Origin: Actinomyces timonensis DSM 23838
GTDB lineage: Bacteria; Actinomycetota; Actinomycetes; Actinomycetales; Actinomycetaceae
Assembly (NCBI RefSeq): GCF_000295095.1
Contig: NZ_JH806632.1
Coordinates: forward strand, 1,049,210 to 1,113,209
Length of the DNA: 64,000 nt
Direction: 5' to 3'
Positions 53,758 through 61,289 of the stretch are shown here, in pieces (positions within the stretch are counted from its first letter, which is position 1; each line of letters begins with the position of its first letter). The translations under genes were made by a program, and so were the position numbers. The notes under the pieces were generated by a model. The model was given only the letters and a program-made list of their open reading frames with translations. It was not told the DNA's origin and searched no databases.

Positions 53758-56426
53758 CGCGCGCTCCTCTCCCCGGGGGCCAGCGTGCCCGCCGGCCCGC
53801 TCCCGGCCCCGCCCTTGGGCCACTGGAAGCCGACCAGGTACTCGAGCGTCGTCGCCTCCCCACCGCCCGTGGCGCCGGCGAGCTCGTCGCGGGCGGGCAG
53901 CGCCTCCACGAGGGAGAGGTGCTCGGCGTCAGGGCTGATCCACCCGCGCAGCGCCATGAGGGAGACCGGCGAGCGAAAGTCCACGTAGCGCGGCTTGTGC
54001 TCGTCGAAGGTGGCGCCCTGGTTGGGCATGAGCTGGTGGGCGTAGACCTCGGCGGGCAGCCCCCAGGCCTCGCGCAGCCGCGCGATACTCACCAGGGTTG
54101 CCGTCATGTCGCGCTCCAGCAGGTCGGTGAGCTCGTGGGCGGGGAAGGTCCAGGACTCGCGCCGCGTGACGAGGCGCCCGTCGACGGCGCGCGGCTCGTG
54201 GGTGAGCTCGTCGGCGGGCGGGCCCGCGGTTCCCCGCCGTCGGCTGATCCAGTGATCGGCCATCGGGGGGAGGCGGGACCACGGGTCGGCCAGGAGCGCC
54301 AGCCAGGCGAGGTAGCCGCCAAGGCGGTGCTGGGGGGTGAGGCCCAGGTAGGAGATGCCCACCGGCCCGTCGCGATCGGCCAGGAAGAGCGTGGCGGTGG
54401 CGGGGTCGTGGACGAGGCGCAGCTCGTCGAGGCCGACGGCGCCCGGCGAGCCGGGGTCGCCCGGCAGGCGCAGCGCGGGGAGCATCCCGCAGGAGACGGC
54501 CTGACCGGTGTTGCACTCGGTGGCGGCCTGGATCTCCAGGAGCCGCTCGGTCCCCCAGGCGGCGCGCAGGGCGCGGGCCAGGTGCTCGCGGTAGTCCTCG
54601 CCGAGGAGGCGGTGGAAGCGGGCCTGGAGGGCGCCGTTGCCGTTGGTGAAGGCGTTGACGACGGTGAGGCCGCCGCCGCTGCCCCACGCAGTGGGTCCCG
54701 TGGCGACTGGCTGGAGGAATGCCCCGAGGTGGCGGGGGGAGGCGGAAGCGCCGCCGGGCAGGCCGGCCCGCTCCGGGCTGGGGCCGCTCGTGAAGTCCTG
54801 GGCGGCGGTGGCCAGCATCTCGGCGTCGCCGTCGGGGGCGTGGGCGAGGGTGAGGAGGAAGGCGAGGGGGTCCTCGCAGATCCCGCCGCTGCCGAAGACG
54901 GCGACGAAGCGCTCGACGAGAAGCTCGTAGAGGTGGGAGCGCGTCACCCAGGGGTCGGCAAGGTGGGCCAGGCGCGCGCAGTCGGCCCCGAAGGCCTCGT
55001 CGCGCGACGGATCGGGCCAGGCGAGCGGGGACTCGCGGTCCTCGTAGAGGAGGCCGCTGGGGCGCTCGCCGAGCTCGCCGTCGTCGAAGACGCGCTGGGC
55101 GATGGCGGCGGCCCGGCCCAGGAGCTCGGCGCGCTCAGGGCCCGCGGCCCTCCCGACGGCGTCGCCCAGGCCCGCCAGCCAGGCCAGGTCCTCCCCCCAG
55201 GCCTCGCGCTGGGAGGGGGACAGCGCCGCCAGGAGCGCGGGGAAGGGGTTCTCGCCGCGCTGCCAGGGGACGTGGACGCGCACCGCCCCGGAGTCGAGGA
55301 GGCGGGTCAGGCGCAGCCCGGCGTCGCGGGCCTCCAGCCGGGCGGCGGCCTCGCGGATGGTCATGGGCGCTGGTGGGGCTGGGCGGGCGGCACCCTCCGT
55401 AGGCCCCTCCTCTGCCACCCCGGGCGCTGGGGCGCCGAGGACCGCTGGGACCCAGGTGGCGGGGGCGACCTGCTCGCGGCGGAAGACCATGCCGTTGGCG
55501 TAGTCGTACTCGGGCAGGGCGGTCAGGGGGATGGAGGCAGACGCGGTCGCCTCCCCAGCGGCATCACCTCCCCCGGTCCGCCCAGCGCCCGGGCCGATGG
55601 GCGCCACGGCCTCGCGCACCGGCAGGGGCTCCAGCTCGATGCCGCTGGCGGGGTCGAGCTCGCGCGCCAGGGCCATGAGGATCCCATGGGCGAGGTGGAC
55701 GGCGAGCATCCGGTACCCGCGCCCGGTGGGAAGGCCCGGCCCTCCCCCGGCCGCGCTCCCCTGCGCCCTCGGCCCCGCGCCGAGCGAGACGGTCGTCAGC
55801 CCGGAGAAGGGGCTGGTCTTGAGGGCCGCGCGCGTGGCGAGGGTGTAGAGGCTGCGGGCCACGCGATCGTCGCCCAGCCGCGCCCCCCGCTGCGCCAGGG
55901 TGGACACGAGCCCGGGGGCGGCCACGGCAAGGGACTCCAGGTAGCCCGGCTCGTCCAGGCCCTCGGCGAGCACCGACCTGCTGGCCTCGAGGTCCGCGGC
56001 CACGGCCTCCTCGAGCCGGGCATAGGCGCCGTCGCGCTGGGCGAGCATCGCGTCCCACTCATCGACGCCGTCGGCCAGCTCCGGGGGCATCGCGGCGCGC
56101 GCCCGGTCGTCCAGGGCGCTCGGCCGGCCCTGGAAGATGCGGCGCTTGGCCGCCAGGACGGCGCGCCTCTCAGGGCGCTCGAGGGCGGGGATGAGCTCGT
56201 AGAGCGGGTCGAGCAGAGCCTCGCCCACCGGCTCCAGCGCGGCGCAGCGGCGCAGGTAGTCCTCCAGCGCCGTCGTCAGGGCGGGAGTGGGGCGGGGGAT
56301 GGCGCGCTCGGGCAGGCCGCCGACGCGCACGAGGGTCGGCAGCAGAAGCACCCGGGGCCGGGGCGTCTGGGCCGCGGCAGGGCCCTGGGCAGCTGGCGCC
56401 GCTGGGGAGATCGGGGCAGCGGTCAT
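53754..56426 (-). CDS. LanB-type lantibiotic dehydratase (glutamylation domain)
   Basis: An 890-residue tRNA-Glu-dependent Ser/Thr dehydratase of the Lant_dehydr_N family. LKTSPFSGLTTVSLG near residue 210 is the typical substrate-strand region. NAFTNGNGALQARFHRLLG near 595 and EIQAATECNTGQAVSCGML near 630 are further conserved stretches. YAHQLMPNQGATFDEHKPRYVDFRSP occurs near 800. It lacks the C-terminal elimination domain, supplied by the next gene. The ATG at 56426 overlaps the protease stop (ATGA). With YcaO and SagB proteins it would install dehydroamino acids beside azoles. Confidence 0.92.
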   Translation of the reverse strand: MTAAPISPAAPAAQGPAAAQTPRPRVLLLPTLVRVGGLPERAIPRPTPALTTALEDYLRRCAALEPVGEALLDPLYELIPALERPERRAVLAAKRRIFQGRPSALDDRARAAMPPELADGVDEWDAMLAQRDGAYARLEEAVAADLEASRSVLAEGLDEPGYLESLAVAAPGLVSTLAQRGARLGDDRVARSLYTLATRAALKTSPFSGLTTVSLGAGPRAQGSAAGGGPGLPTGRGYRMLAVHLAHGILMALARELDPASGIELEPLPVREAVAPIGPGAGRTGGGDAAGEATASASIPLTALPEYDYANGMVFRREQVAPATWVPAVLGAPAPGVAEEGPTEGAARPAPPAPMTIREAAARLEARDAGLRLTRLLDSGAVRVHVPWQRGENPFPALLAALSPSQREAWGEDLAWLAGLGDAVGRAAGPERAELLGRAAAIAQRVFDDGELGERPSGLLYEDRESPLAWPDPSRDEAFGADCARLAHLADPWVTRSHLYELLVERFVAVFGSGGICEDPLAFLLTLAHAPDGDAEMLATAAQDFTSGPSPERAGLPGGASASPRHLGAFLQPVATGPTAWGSGGGLTVVNAFTNGNGALQARFHRLLGEDYREHLARALRAAWGTERLLEIQAATECNTGQAVSCGMLPALRLPGDPGSPGAVGLDELRLVHDPATATLFLADRDGPVGISYLGLTPQHRLGGYLAWLALLADPWSRLPPMADHWISRRRGTAGPPADELTHEPRAVDGRLVTRRESWTFPAHELTDLLERDMTATLVSIARLREAWGLPAEVYAHQLMPNQGATFDEHKPRYVDFRSPVSLMALRGWISPDAEHLSLVEALPARDELAGATGGGEATTLEYLVGFQWPKGGAGSGPAGTLAPGERSAR

Positions 56427-57610
56427 GCGAGAAGGCCTCTCACCAGGTTGAATAGGAGGACGCTCATCCAGGTCAGGCTCATCACCATGATGGTGATGCC
56501 GAGCAGGGAGGACAGCAGGCCGTAGAGGAAGTAGCCCCAGCGGGCGGATCGGCGCATGACCGCCAGGGCCGGGGGCAGCGGGACGCGCCTGAGGGCGCAG
56601 CGCAGCACAAGCATCGAGCGGCCGCGAAGGTTGACCGAGCCGGTGAGGGCTTCGATGGCGGCCACGCCGTCGGACTGGGTGAGCGGGTTGGAGTTGGTGA
56701 AGAGCATGGTGAGCTGGAAGGCGCACAGGGTGAGCGCGACCTGCCGGGCCTGGCCCGCGCTCGATGCCGCGACGGCCGCCTCGATGCCGCACACGACGCC
56801 GTCGGAGCACATGCCCGCGATGGCGAGCATGGCCAGCCCCAGGCGGGAGCGCACCCGGTAGGAGTCGGTGCGGTCGACGTAGGCGATGGGCATCACCCAG
56901 AACATGAGCGCGACGCCGAGGCCCCGCACGGGCGGCCCGAGCCAGCCGGCGACGATCGCGTGCCAGGACTCGTGCCCGACGATGCTCACGAGCTGGATGG
57001 CGACGGCGATGATGAACACGGAGATGGGCGGGCGCGCGCCGCCGGCGAGGTTCAGCAGCGCGAGGGCGCCCGCGGCGTAGCCGGCGGCGGCGGCCAGGAT
57101 GAAGACGACGGCGAGGCTGCGGGCGGGCAGGTGGCGCAGGAGGCGGACGATGGGGGCGACCACCCGGTGGTAGCCCCGGCAGAGCATGAAGCGGGGCAGG
57201 AGCCAGCCACCGCTCCAGCGCGATGGGTGGACCTTGACGTGCCGGCCCTGGTGGAGGGGGGCGATGTGGCGGCCGTGGACGAACCGGGGGCGGCGCTCGG
57301 GATGGGGGCGTGGGGCGACGAGGGGGGCGCCGGGGGCAGCGGAGGCCACACTGACCAGCTGCTTGCCCCGCAGGGACTCGACGAGGCCGTTGATGCGCTG
57401 GGCGCCGGCGTCGTCGATCTTCTGGGGGAGCTGCTCGATGATGGTGGGCAGGCTCCTGCGCCCGTCGAACTGGCCGACGATGAAGGCAGCGGCGGCGCCG
57501 AGCCGGTGGTACTTGCCCGAGTCGGAGTCGAAGAGCATGGGCTGGTTGTCCATGCCGACGATCAGGGACACGCCCTGGCGCAGCCGGGGGATGTCGGTAG
57601 TGGCCGTCAT
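56423..57610 (-). CDS. Membrane metallopeptidase (M50-like) with PqqD-like N-terminal domain
   Basis: A 395-residue protein. Residues 1-90 resemble PqqD, the RiPP recognition element: RQGVSLIVGMDNQPMLFDSDSGKYHRLGAAAAFIVG. A linker leads to eight or so helices. The zinc motif is GHESWHAIVAGWLG near residue 230, and the third ligand is in NPLTQSDGVAAIEALTG near 320, the order of site-2-type proteases. A leader-binding domain joined to an intramembrane protease suggests it cuts the leader from the modified peptide at the membrane. AGGAG lies six bases before the ATG. It overlaps the dehydratase gene. Confidence 0.88.
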   Translation of the reverse strand: MTATTDIPRLRQGVSLIVGMDNQPMLFDSDSGKYHRLGAAAAFIVGQFDGRRSLPTIIEQLPQKIDDAGAQRINGLVESLRGKQLVSVASAAPGAPLVAPRPHPERRPRFVHGRHIAPLHQGRHVKVHPSRWSGGWLLPRFMLCRGYHRVVAPIVRLLRHLPARSLAVVFILAAAAGYAAGALALLNLAGGARPPISVFIIAVAIQLVSIVGHESWHAIVAGWLGPPVRGLGVALMFWVMPIAYVDRTDSYRVRSRLGLAMLAIAGMCSDGVVCGIEAAVAASSAGQARQVALTLCAFQLTMLFTNSNPLTQSDGVAAIEALTGSVNLRGRSMLVLRCALRRVPLPPALAVMRRSARWGYFLYGLLSSLLGITIMVMSLTWMSVLLFNLVRGLLA

Positions 57611-57662
57611 CGTGGGCTCCTGCCTCCCTCAGGTGGTCGCGACGGGTGCGTGGGATCGGGGA

Positions 57663-57704
57663 GCGGTGGCGGCCGGAGGACGAAAACCCTCCGACCGCCA
57701 CCGC
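57663..57704 (-). terminator. Attenuating hairpin after the precursor peptide gene
   Basis: Arms 57663-57679 and 57688-57704 pair at 16 of 17 positions with an 8-base loop, starting nine bases after the precursor stop codon. No U-tract follows. Such stems between precursor and enzyme genes let the peptide be made in excess. Confidence 0.75.
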
Positions 57705-57712
57705 GCGCGTCC

Positions 57713-57910
57713 TCAGCAGGACGTGGTCGAGGCACAGGCGGCGCAGGCCTCCGTCGAGGCGCTGGCGGCGCAGCCCGAGGTCGAGGCACAGGCGGCGCAG
57801 GCCGGGCACGAGGCGCTGGCGCTGGAGAAGGCGCAACCCAGGGCGTTGCCCTCGGGGAGCTCCTCAACGCCGAAGTCACTGTCGGCGAGCGTGAGGTCGA
57901 TCGTGGTCAT
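57713..57910 (-). CDS. RiPP precursor peptide
   Basis: A 65-residue peptide. Residues 1-25 form an acidic leader with VEELPEGNALG, like the leaders of thiopeptide precursors. The remaining 40 residues consist only of Ala, Cys, Ser, Thr, Gly, Pro, Phe and Glu, with 8 Cys and 15 Ser/Thr. Three nine-residue repeats are visible: CAACASTSG, CAASASTEA, CAACASTTS, then a final Cys. These are substrates for azole and dehydroalanine formation. The ribosome binding site AAGGAGGTGA is perfect and the strongest in the window, matching the need for abundant precursor. Cleavage after ALG is likely. Confidence 0.9.
   Translation of the reverse strand: MTTIDLTLADSDFGVEELPEGNALGCAFSSASASCPACAACASTSGCAASASTEACAACASTTSC
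57725..57803. repeat. 25-bp direct repeat in the precursor core
   Basis: The same 25 bases occur at 57725-57749 and 57779-57803, a 54-base period (two 9-codon units), with a diverged copy between. The core coding region grew by duplication of a 27-base unit. Confidence 0.85.
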
Positions 57911-57952
57911 ATGCTGTTCACCTCCTTCACATGAACTGGCTGGTGTAGGAGC

Positions 57953-58003
57953 AGGCCCGCGAGGGCCTGATGAGGGGGCTGGTCTGGCAGGACCGGCCCC
58001 CTC
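57953..58003 (-). promoter_or_regulatory. Two stems between dehydrogenase and precursor genes
   Basis: AGGCCC (57953-57958) pairs with GGGCCT (57963-57968), and GAGGGGGC (57972-57979) pairs with GCCCCCTC (57996-58003). They lie in the 141-base gap before the precursor and may end or modulate the upstream transcript; an extra promoter for the precursor could lie here but none is clear. Confidence 0.45.
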
Positions 58004-58051
58004 GCCCCGTCATGGGGCGCTTGGGGCGCGGCGCACGGGGCGCCGCGGTCT

Positions 58052-58774
58052 CTATCCGGGCGGCGAGGCCACCGTGACGGCGAACATCTGGTGGCGGCTC
58101 ACGCCGTCGGAGTCGAGCAGGTGGCGCACCGCGGAGGTCGAGAAGCCGGCGAAGACGGTCCCGGCCAGTCCGCGGGCGATGGAGCGCAGGTGCAGGGAGT
58201 AGATGAGGGCGGCGGCGCGCCCCATGACGAAGCGGTAGCCGTGGGCCCCTCCCCAGGAGTCGGCCTCGTCGAGGCTGGCGGCCGCGGAGATGATGGCGCC
58301 CGCGCGGGCGAACTCCTTCTGCACGGCCATGCCCTCGACCTCCTCCGGGCTGGGCAGGGGGCGCAGGCGCTCGACGGCGTGCGGGGCGCCGTCGTCGCCT
58401 CCCGCCTGGGCGCTGATCCGGTAGATCCCGGGCTCGGCGCCGCTGGGGCGCAGGAGGAGGACGAAGATCTCCAGGGACCCGACGGCGGCCTCCTCCCCCC
58501 AGGTGGCCACGTCCTCATCGAGGGCGGCGGCGATATCGGCGAAGAGGGCGGCCGCCTCGATGGGCTCGGCGCCGTAGTCGGTGGTCGACGAGCGCCGCTC
58601 AAGGCTCGTGCGCAGGTCGCGCGAGTAGGGGCCGGCCTGCTCGATGGGGGCGCTGGCGAGCGCGGCCAGGGGGCGGCGCGGGCGGCGCTCGGCGAGCCCG
58701 TCGCTCGTCGGCGGCGTGGCGGGGTCGGGAAAACCGGCCACGATCTCGCGCAGGGTCTCGACGTCAGAGCGCAT
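58052..58774 (-). CDS. SagB-type nitroreductase (azoline dehydrogenase)
   Basis: A 240-residue FMN-binding nitroreductase-fold protein that oxidises azolines to azoles. SLERRSSTTDYGAEPIEAAAL near residue 58 carries the Arg-rich FMN-binding start, GIYRISAQAGG follows, and LIYSLHLRSIARGLAGTVFAGF near 190 is the C-terminal FMN/dimer region. It overlaps the upstream fusion gene by 11 bases. Note that a SagB-like domain also forms the C-terminal half of that upstream protein, so there are two copies. Confidence 0.87.
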   Translation of the reverse strand: MRSDVETLREIVAGFPDPATPPTSDGLAERRPRRPLAALASAPIEQAGPYSRDLRTSLERRSSTTDYGAEPIEAAALFADIAAALDEDVATWGEEAAVGSLEIFVLLLRPSGAEPGIYRISAQAGGDDGAPHAVERLRPLPSPEEVEGMAVQKEFARAGAIISAAASLDEADSWGGAHGYRFVMGRAAALIYSLHLRSIARGLAGTVFAGFSTSAVRHLLDSDGVSRHQMFAVTVASPPG

Positions 58775-60608
58775 CGCTTCCTCCTGTCCTCGCTGCTCCC
58801 TCAGTCCCCCGGGCTCCCCCGGCCCCGTCGGGGAGCTCGACGACGGCGCACACCGGCTCTCGGGCGGGATCGGTGCCGATGAGCGCGGCGATCCCCTTCT
58901 CGTCCCAGCGGGAGCGCGCGCGGATCGGCAGCCCGAGGGCGCGGGCCACGAGGCGGATGACCTCGAAGGCGCAGCCGCAGTCCTGGACGGCCAGGCGCAG
59001 CGCGAAGGAGTAGTACTTCTGGGAGACCTTGTCGATATTGCCGGTCAGGACGACGCGGGTCGCGCTGCCGGCGGGCGCGGGCGGGCCGACGAGCGCGAGC
59101 TCGTGGTCCCTCTCGACGTACACGTAAGTGCCGGGGGCGAGGGCGGCAGAAGGCTGCTCGGGCACGAGCACGTAGGCGGTGACGGAGCCGATGTTGCCAC
59201 CGGCGGCGGTCCAGCGGCGCAGTTTGGCGCCAAGATCAGTGCTGGCAGTGCCGTCAGAACCGCCCTCGGCGTTCGCGCCACGGCTGAGGGGCTCGCGCAC
59301 CCCGGCCGCCAGGGCGAGGATCGTGGCGAGCTCAGTGGTGCTCACGCCGTCGGCGCGCGGTCCCTCCTCGCCCGCCCCAGAGGGCCAGGGGCGCTGGAGG
59401 AGGGCGAGGTCGGCGGCGGGCAGGGGCGCGCGCGGGCAGACGGGCCAATCGCGGAAGGCGTGCTGGAGGCGCAGGTTGGAGGGCTTGTAGTGCTGCTGGT
59501 GCCCCTTGGAGTCCACGAAGGCGGCGGGCGGGATGGCCACCGACTGCTCGTAGCGAGCGCCGACGGGCACCAACGGCGCCACCGGGGCGGCGTCCTCCCC
59601 CACCTGACTCTCCGGGCCTCCCCCGCTCACCGAGCACACCGGGCAGCCGGGCCGGCTGACGACGGGGATGTGGGTGCTGGCCAGGGTCACGAGGTCGGTG
59701 CGCCGCGAGTCGCCGGGCAGGTGGGTGACGGTGGCGCGCGCGATGACCGCGGCGATGCTCCTGGCCGCCAGGCCCATGGCGAGGTCCACCCGGGCCGGCC
59801 CCGGCGCCGGCCCGATCGGCGCCTCACCTGAGGTGGCGCAGTCCAGGCATGGGGAGAAGGCGGGGTCGATGTAGGGGCCCATGGTCACGGCATCGCGCTC
59901 GGCGCGCACGCGCAGCAGGGGCGTGCCGGTCTCCCAGCACTGCTCGGCGGCCCGCGCCACCGCCTCGCGCGCGCCATCGGTCTCAACGGCGACGACGAGC
60001 GTGTCCCCCGCCTGCGGGCCCTCGCCGGCCTGGGCGCGGAGGGTGGGGGCCAGCGCGCCGGCCAGGGCGCCGGCGAAGGCGGGGGCACCGCTGGCCCCGC
60101 CCGCCCCGACGATCCTCACGCGGGCGGCGGCCAGCCGCCGGGCGGCGTCCTGCCAGGAGTCATTGACACCGGTGGAGTCCCCGAGGCGGGACAGGAGGCA
60201 GATGAGCGCGGGGGCCGGCCAGGCGCCGTCGCCGGCCTGCGGCCCGGCCGTCGCGAGAGGCGCGAGCGCCCCCAGAGGCTCGGTGTCGCCCTCCTCGATG
60301 ACCCCGCCGGTCCACAGCAGGGAGGCGGCGGCGAAGGCGGCCTCGGAGCCGATGCCGGTCGTCTCGCCGATCTCGTCGAGGGTGTGGGCGCCGTCGCAGG
60401 CCTCGATGTAGGCGCCCAGGTGCTCGCGGGCGAAGGCGCCGCCGAGGACCTGGCTCTTGCGGGCGCCATCGATGACCCAGGCCTCCTCGTCCCAGCGCAG
60501 GCGCAGGCCGCGCCGCAGGACGGGCTTGCGGGGGATCCGGAACTGGAGGTCGCGCTGGGCGGCCGCACCGACCTCGGAGGCGCGCATCGCGCTGCTGCTC
60601 GCCGCCAT
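58764..60608 (-). CDS. Ocin-ThiF-like / SagB-like fusion protein
   Basis: A 614-residue protein for heterocycle formation. The N-terminal 90 residues (RWDEEAWVIDGARKSQVLGG) resemble a leader-binding RiPP recognition element. A ThiF-like domain follows with ARVRIVGAGGASGAPAFAGAL and paired Cys motifs (PCLDC and CPVC) for zinc. From about residue 380 the sequence is SagB-like (KYYSFALRLAVQDCGCAFEVIRLV). The F-protein half delivers precursor to YcaO. The ATG directly follows the preceding stop codon. Confidence 0.82.
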   Translation of the reverse strand: MAASSSAMRASEVGAAAQRDLQFRIPRKPVLRRGLRLRWDEEAWVIDGARKSQVLGGAFAREHLGAYIEACDGAHTLDEIGETTGIGSEAAFAAASLLWTGGVIEEGDTEPLGALAPLATAGPQAGDGAWPAPALICLLSRLGDSTGVNDSWQDAARRLAAARVRIVGAGGASGAPAFAGALAGALAPTLRAQAGEGPQAGDTLVVAVETDGAREAVARAAEQCWETGTPLLRVRAERDAVTMGPYIDPAFSPCLDCATSGEAPIGPAPGPARVDLAMGLAARSIAAVIARATVTHLPGDSRRTDLVTLASTHIPVVSRPGCPVCSVSGGGPESQVGEDAAPVAPLVPVGARYEQSVAIPPAAFVDSKGHQQHYKPSNLRLQHAFRDWPVCPRAPLPAADLALLQRPWPSGAGEEGPRADGVSTTELATILALAAGVREPLSRGANAEGGSDGTASTDLGAKLRRWTAAGGNIGSVTAYVLVPEQPSAALAPGTYVYVERDHELALVGPPAPAGSATRVVLTGNIDKVSQKYYSFALRLAVQDCGCAFEVIRLVARALGLPIRARSRWDEKGIAALIGTDPAREPVCAVVELPDGAGGARGTEGAARTGGSDAL

Positions 60609-61253
60609 TCAGATCACCGTCCTGGAGGGGTTGGAGACAGTGGCGCGCAAGCGCGCCGGGAGGAGGACGGCGAGCTCGGACAGACCGTCGCGCGCGCCGT
60701 CGTAGCGCCCCGAGCAGGTGGGGCAGCGGTCGACGGCCGTGACCCGGGCACTGGAGGTGAGCCCGGTGACGAGCTCGACGGTCCACACGCGCCCGCCCGC
60801 CTCCTCGTGTGCCGCGCCGCCCTCGTCGAGCAGGCCGAGGGCCATCGAGATGAGGCCCACGCCGATGACCACGTGGTGCTCCGCGTAGCCCTGCTCCAGG
60901 GGCGCCAGCCCCTCGGGCAGGGGCCGGTAGCCGTGCTGGCGGCGCCGGCGGGTCGAGCAGCCGTTGCAGGGGGTGGCGCCGGGGATGACGAGCGGGCCGC
61001 AGCGCAGCTGGGTGGGGCTGAGCTCCAGGCCGATCGAGGGGATGCCCCGGGTGAAGGACTCGGCATCGAGGGCGGCGCGCAGGTCGTCGCGGTCGGCGTC
61101 GCAGATGAGGGCGAGGCGGTCGGCGTAGGGCAGCGAAGCGCCGAAGACCTCGTCGCGCACATCGAGGAGCGCGTCCTCCGGGCCCGCGAGGCGGTGGGCG
61201 ACGGCGTGGCCGTAGTCGCCCTGGGCGAGGTAGGCCGTGGTCGGTGAGCTCAT
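60609..61253 (-). CDS. ThiF-like RiPP maturation protein, small
   Basis: A 214-residue relative of the cyclodehydratase-partner E1 family. GATPCNGCSTRRRRQHGYRP and a later RCPTCSGR place two Cys pairs as in zinc-bearing Ocin-ThiF proteins. LALICDADRDDLRAAL is a degenerate Rossmann strand. It lacks the adenylation motifs of a true E1. AGGAGG lies seven bases before the ATG. Lying between YcaO and the fusion protein, it is probably a second docking subunit. Confidence 0.78.
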   Translation of the reverse strand: MSSPTTAYLAQGDYGHAVAHRLAGPEDALLDVRDEVFGASLPYADRLALICDADRDDLRAALDAESFTRGIPSIGLELSPTQLRCGPLVIPGATPCNGCSTRRRRQHGYRPLPEGLAPLEQGYAEHHVVIGVGLISMALGLLDEGGAAHEEAGGRVWTVELVTGLTSSARVTAVDRCPTCSGRYDGARDGLSELAVLLPARLRATVSNPSRTVI

Positions 61254-61289
61254 CGGGCGCCTCCTTCCGTGGCGTCGTGACTGGGGCCC

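Noticed and set aside
56427-57836. N-terminal extension of the dehydratase
   Set aside because: It is a wrong-frame reading of the metallopeptidase gene; dehydratase homology starts at 56426.
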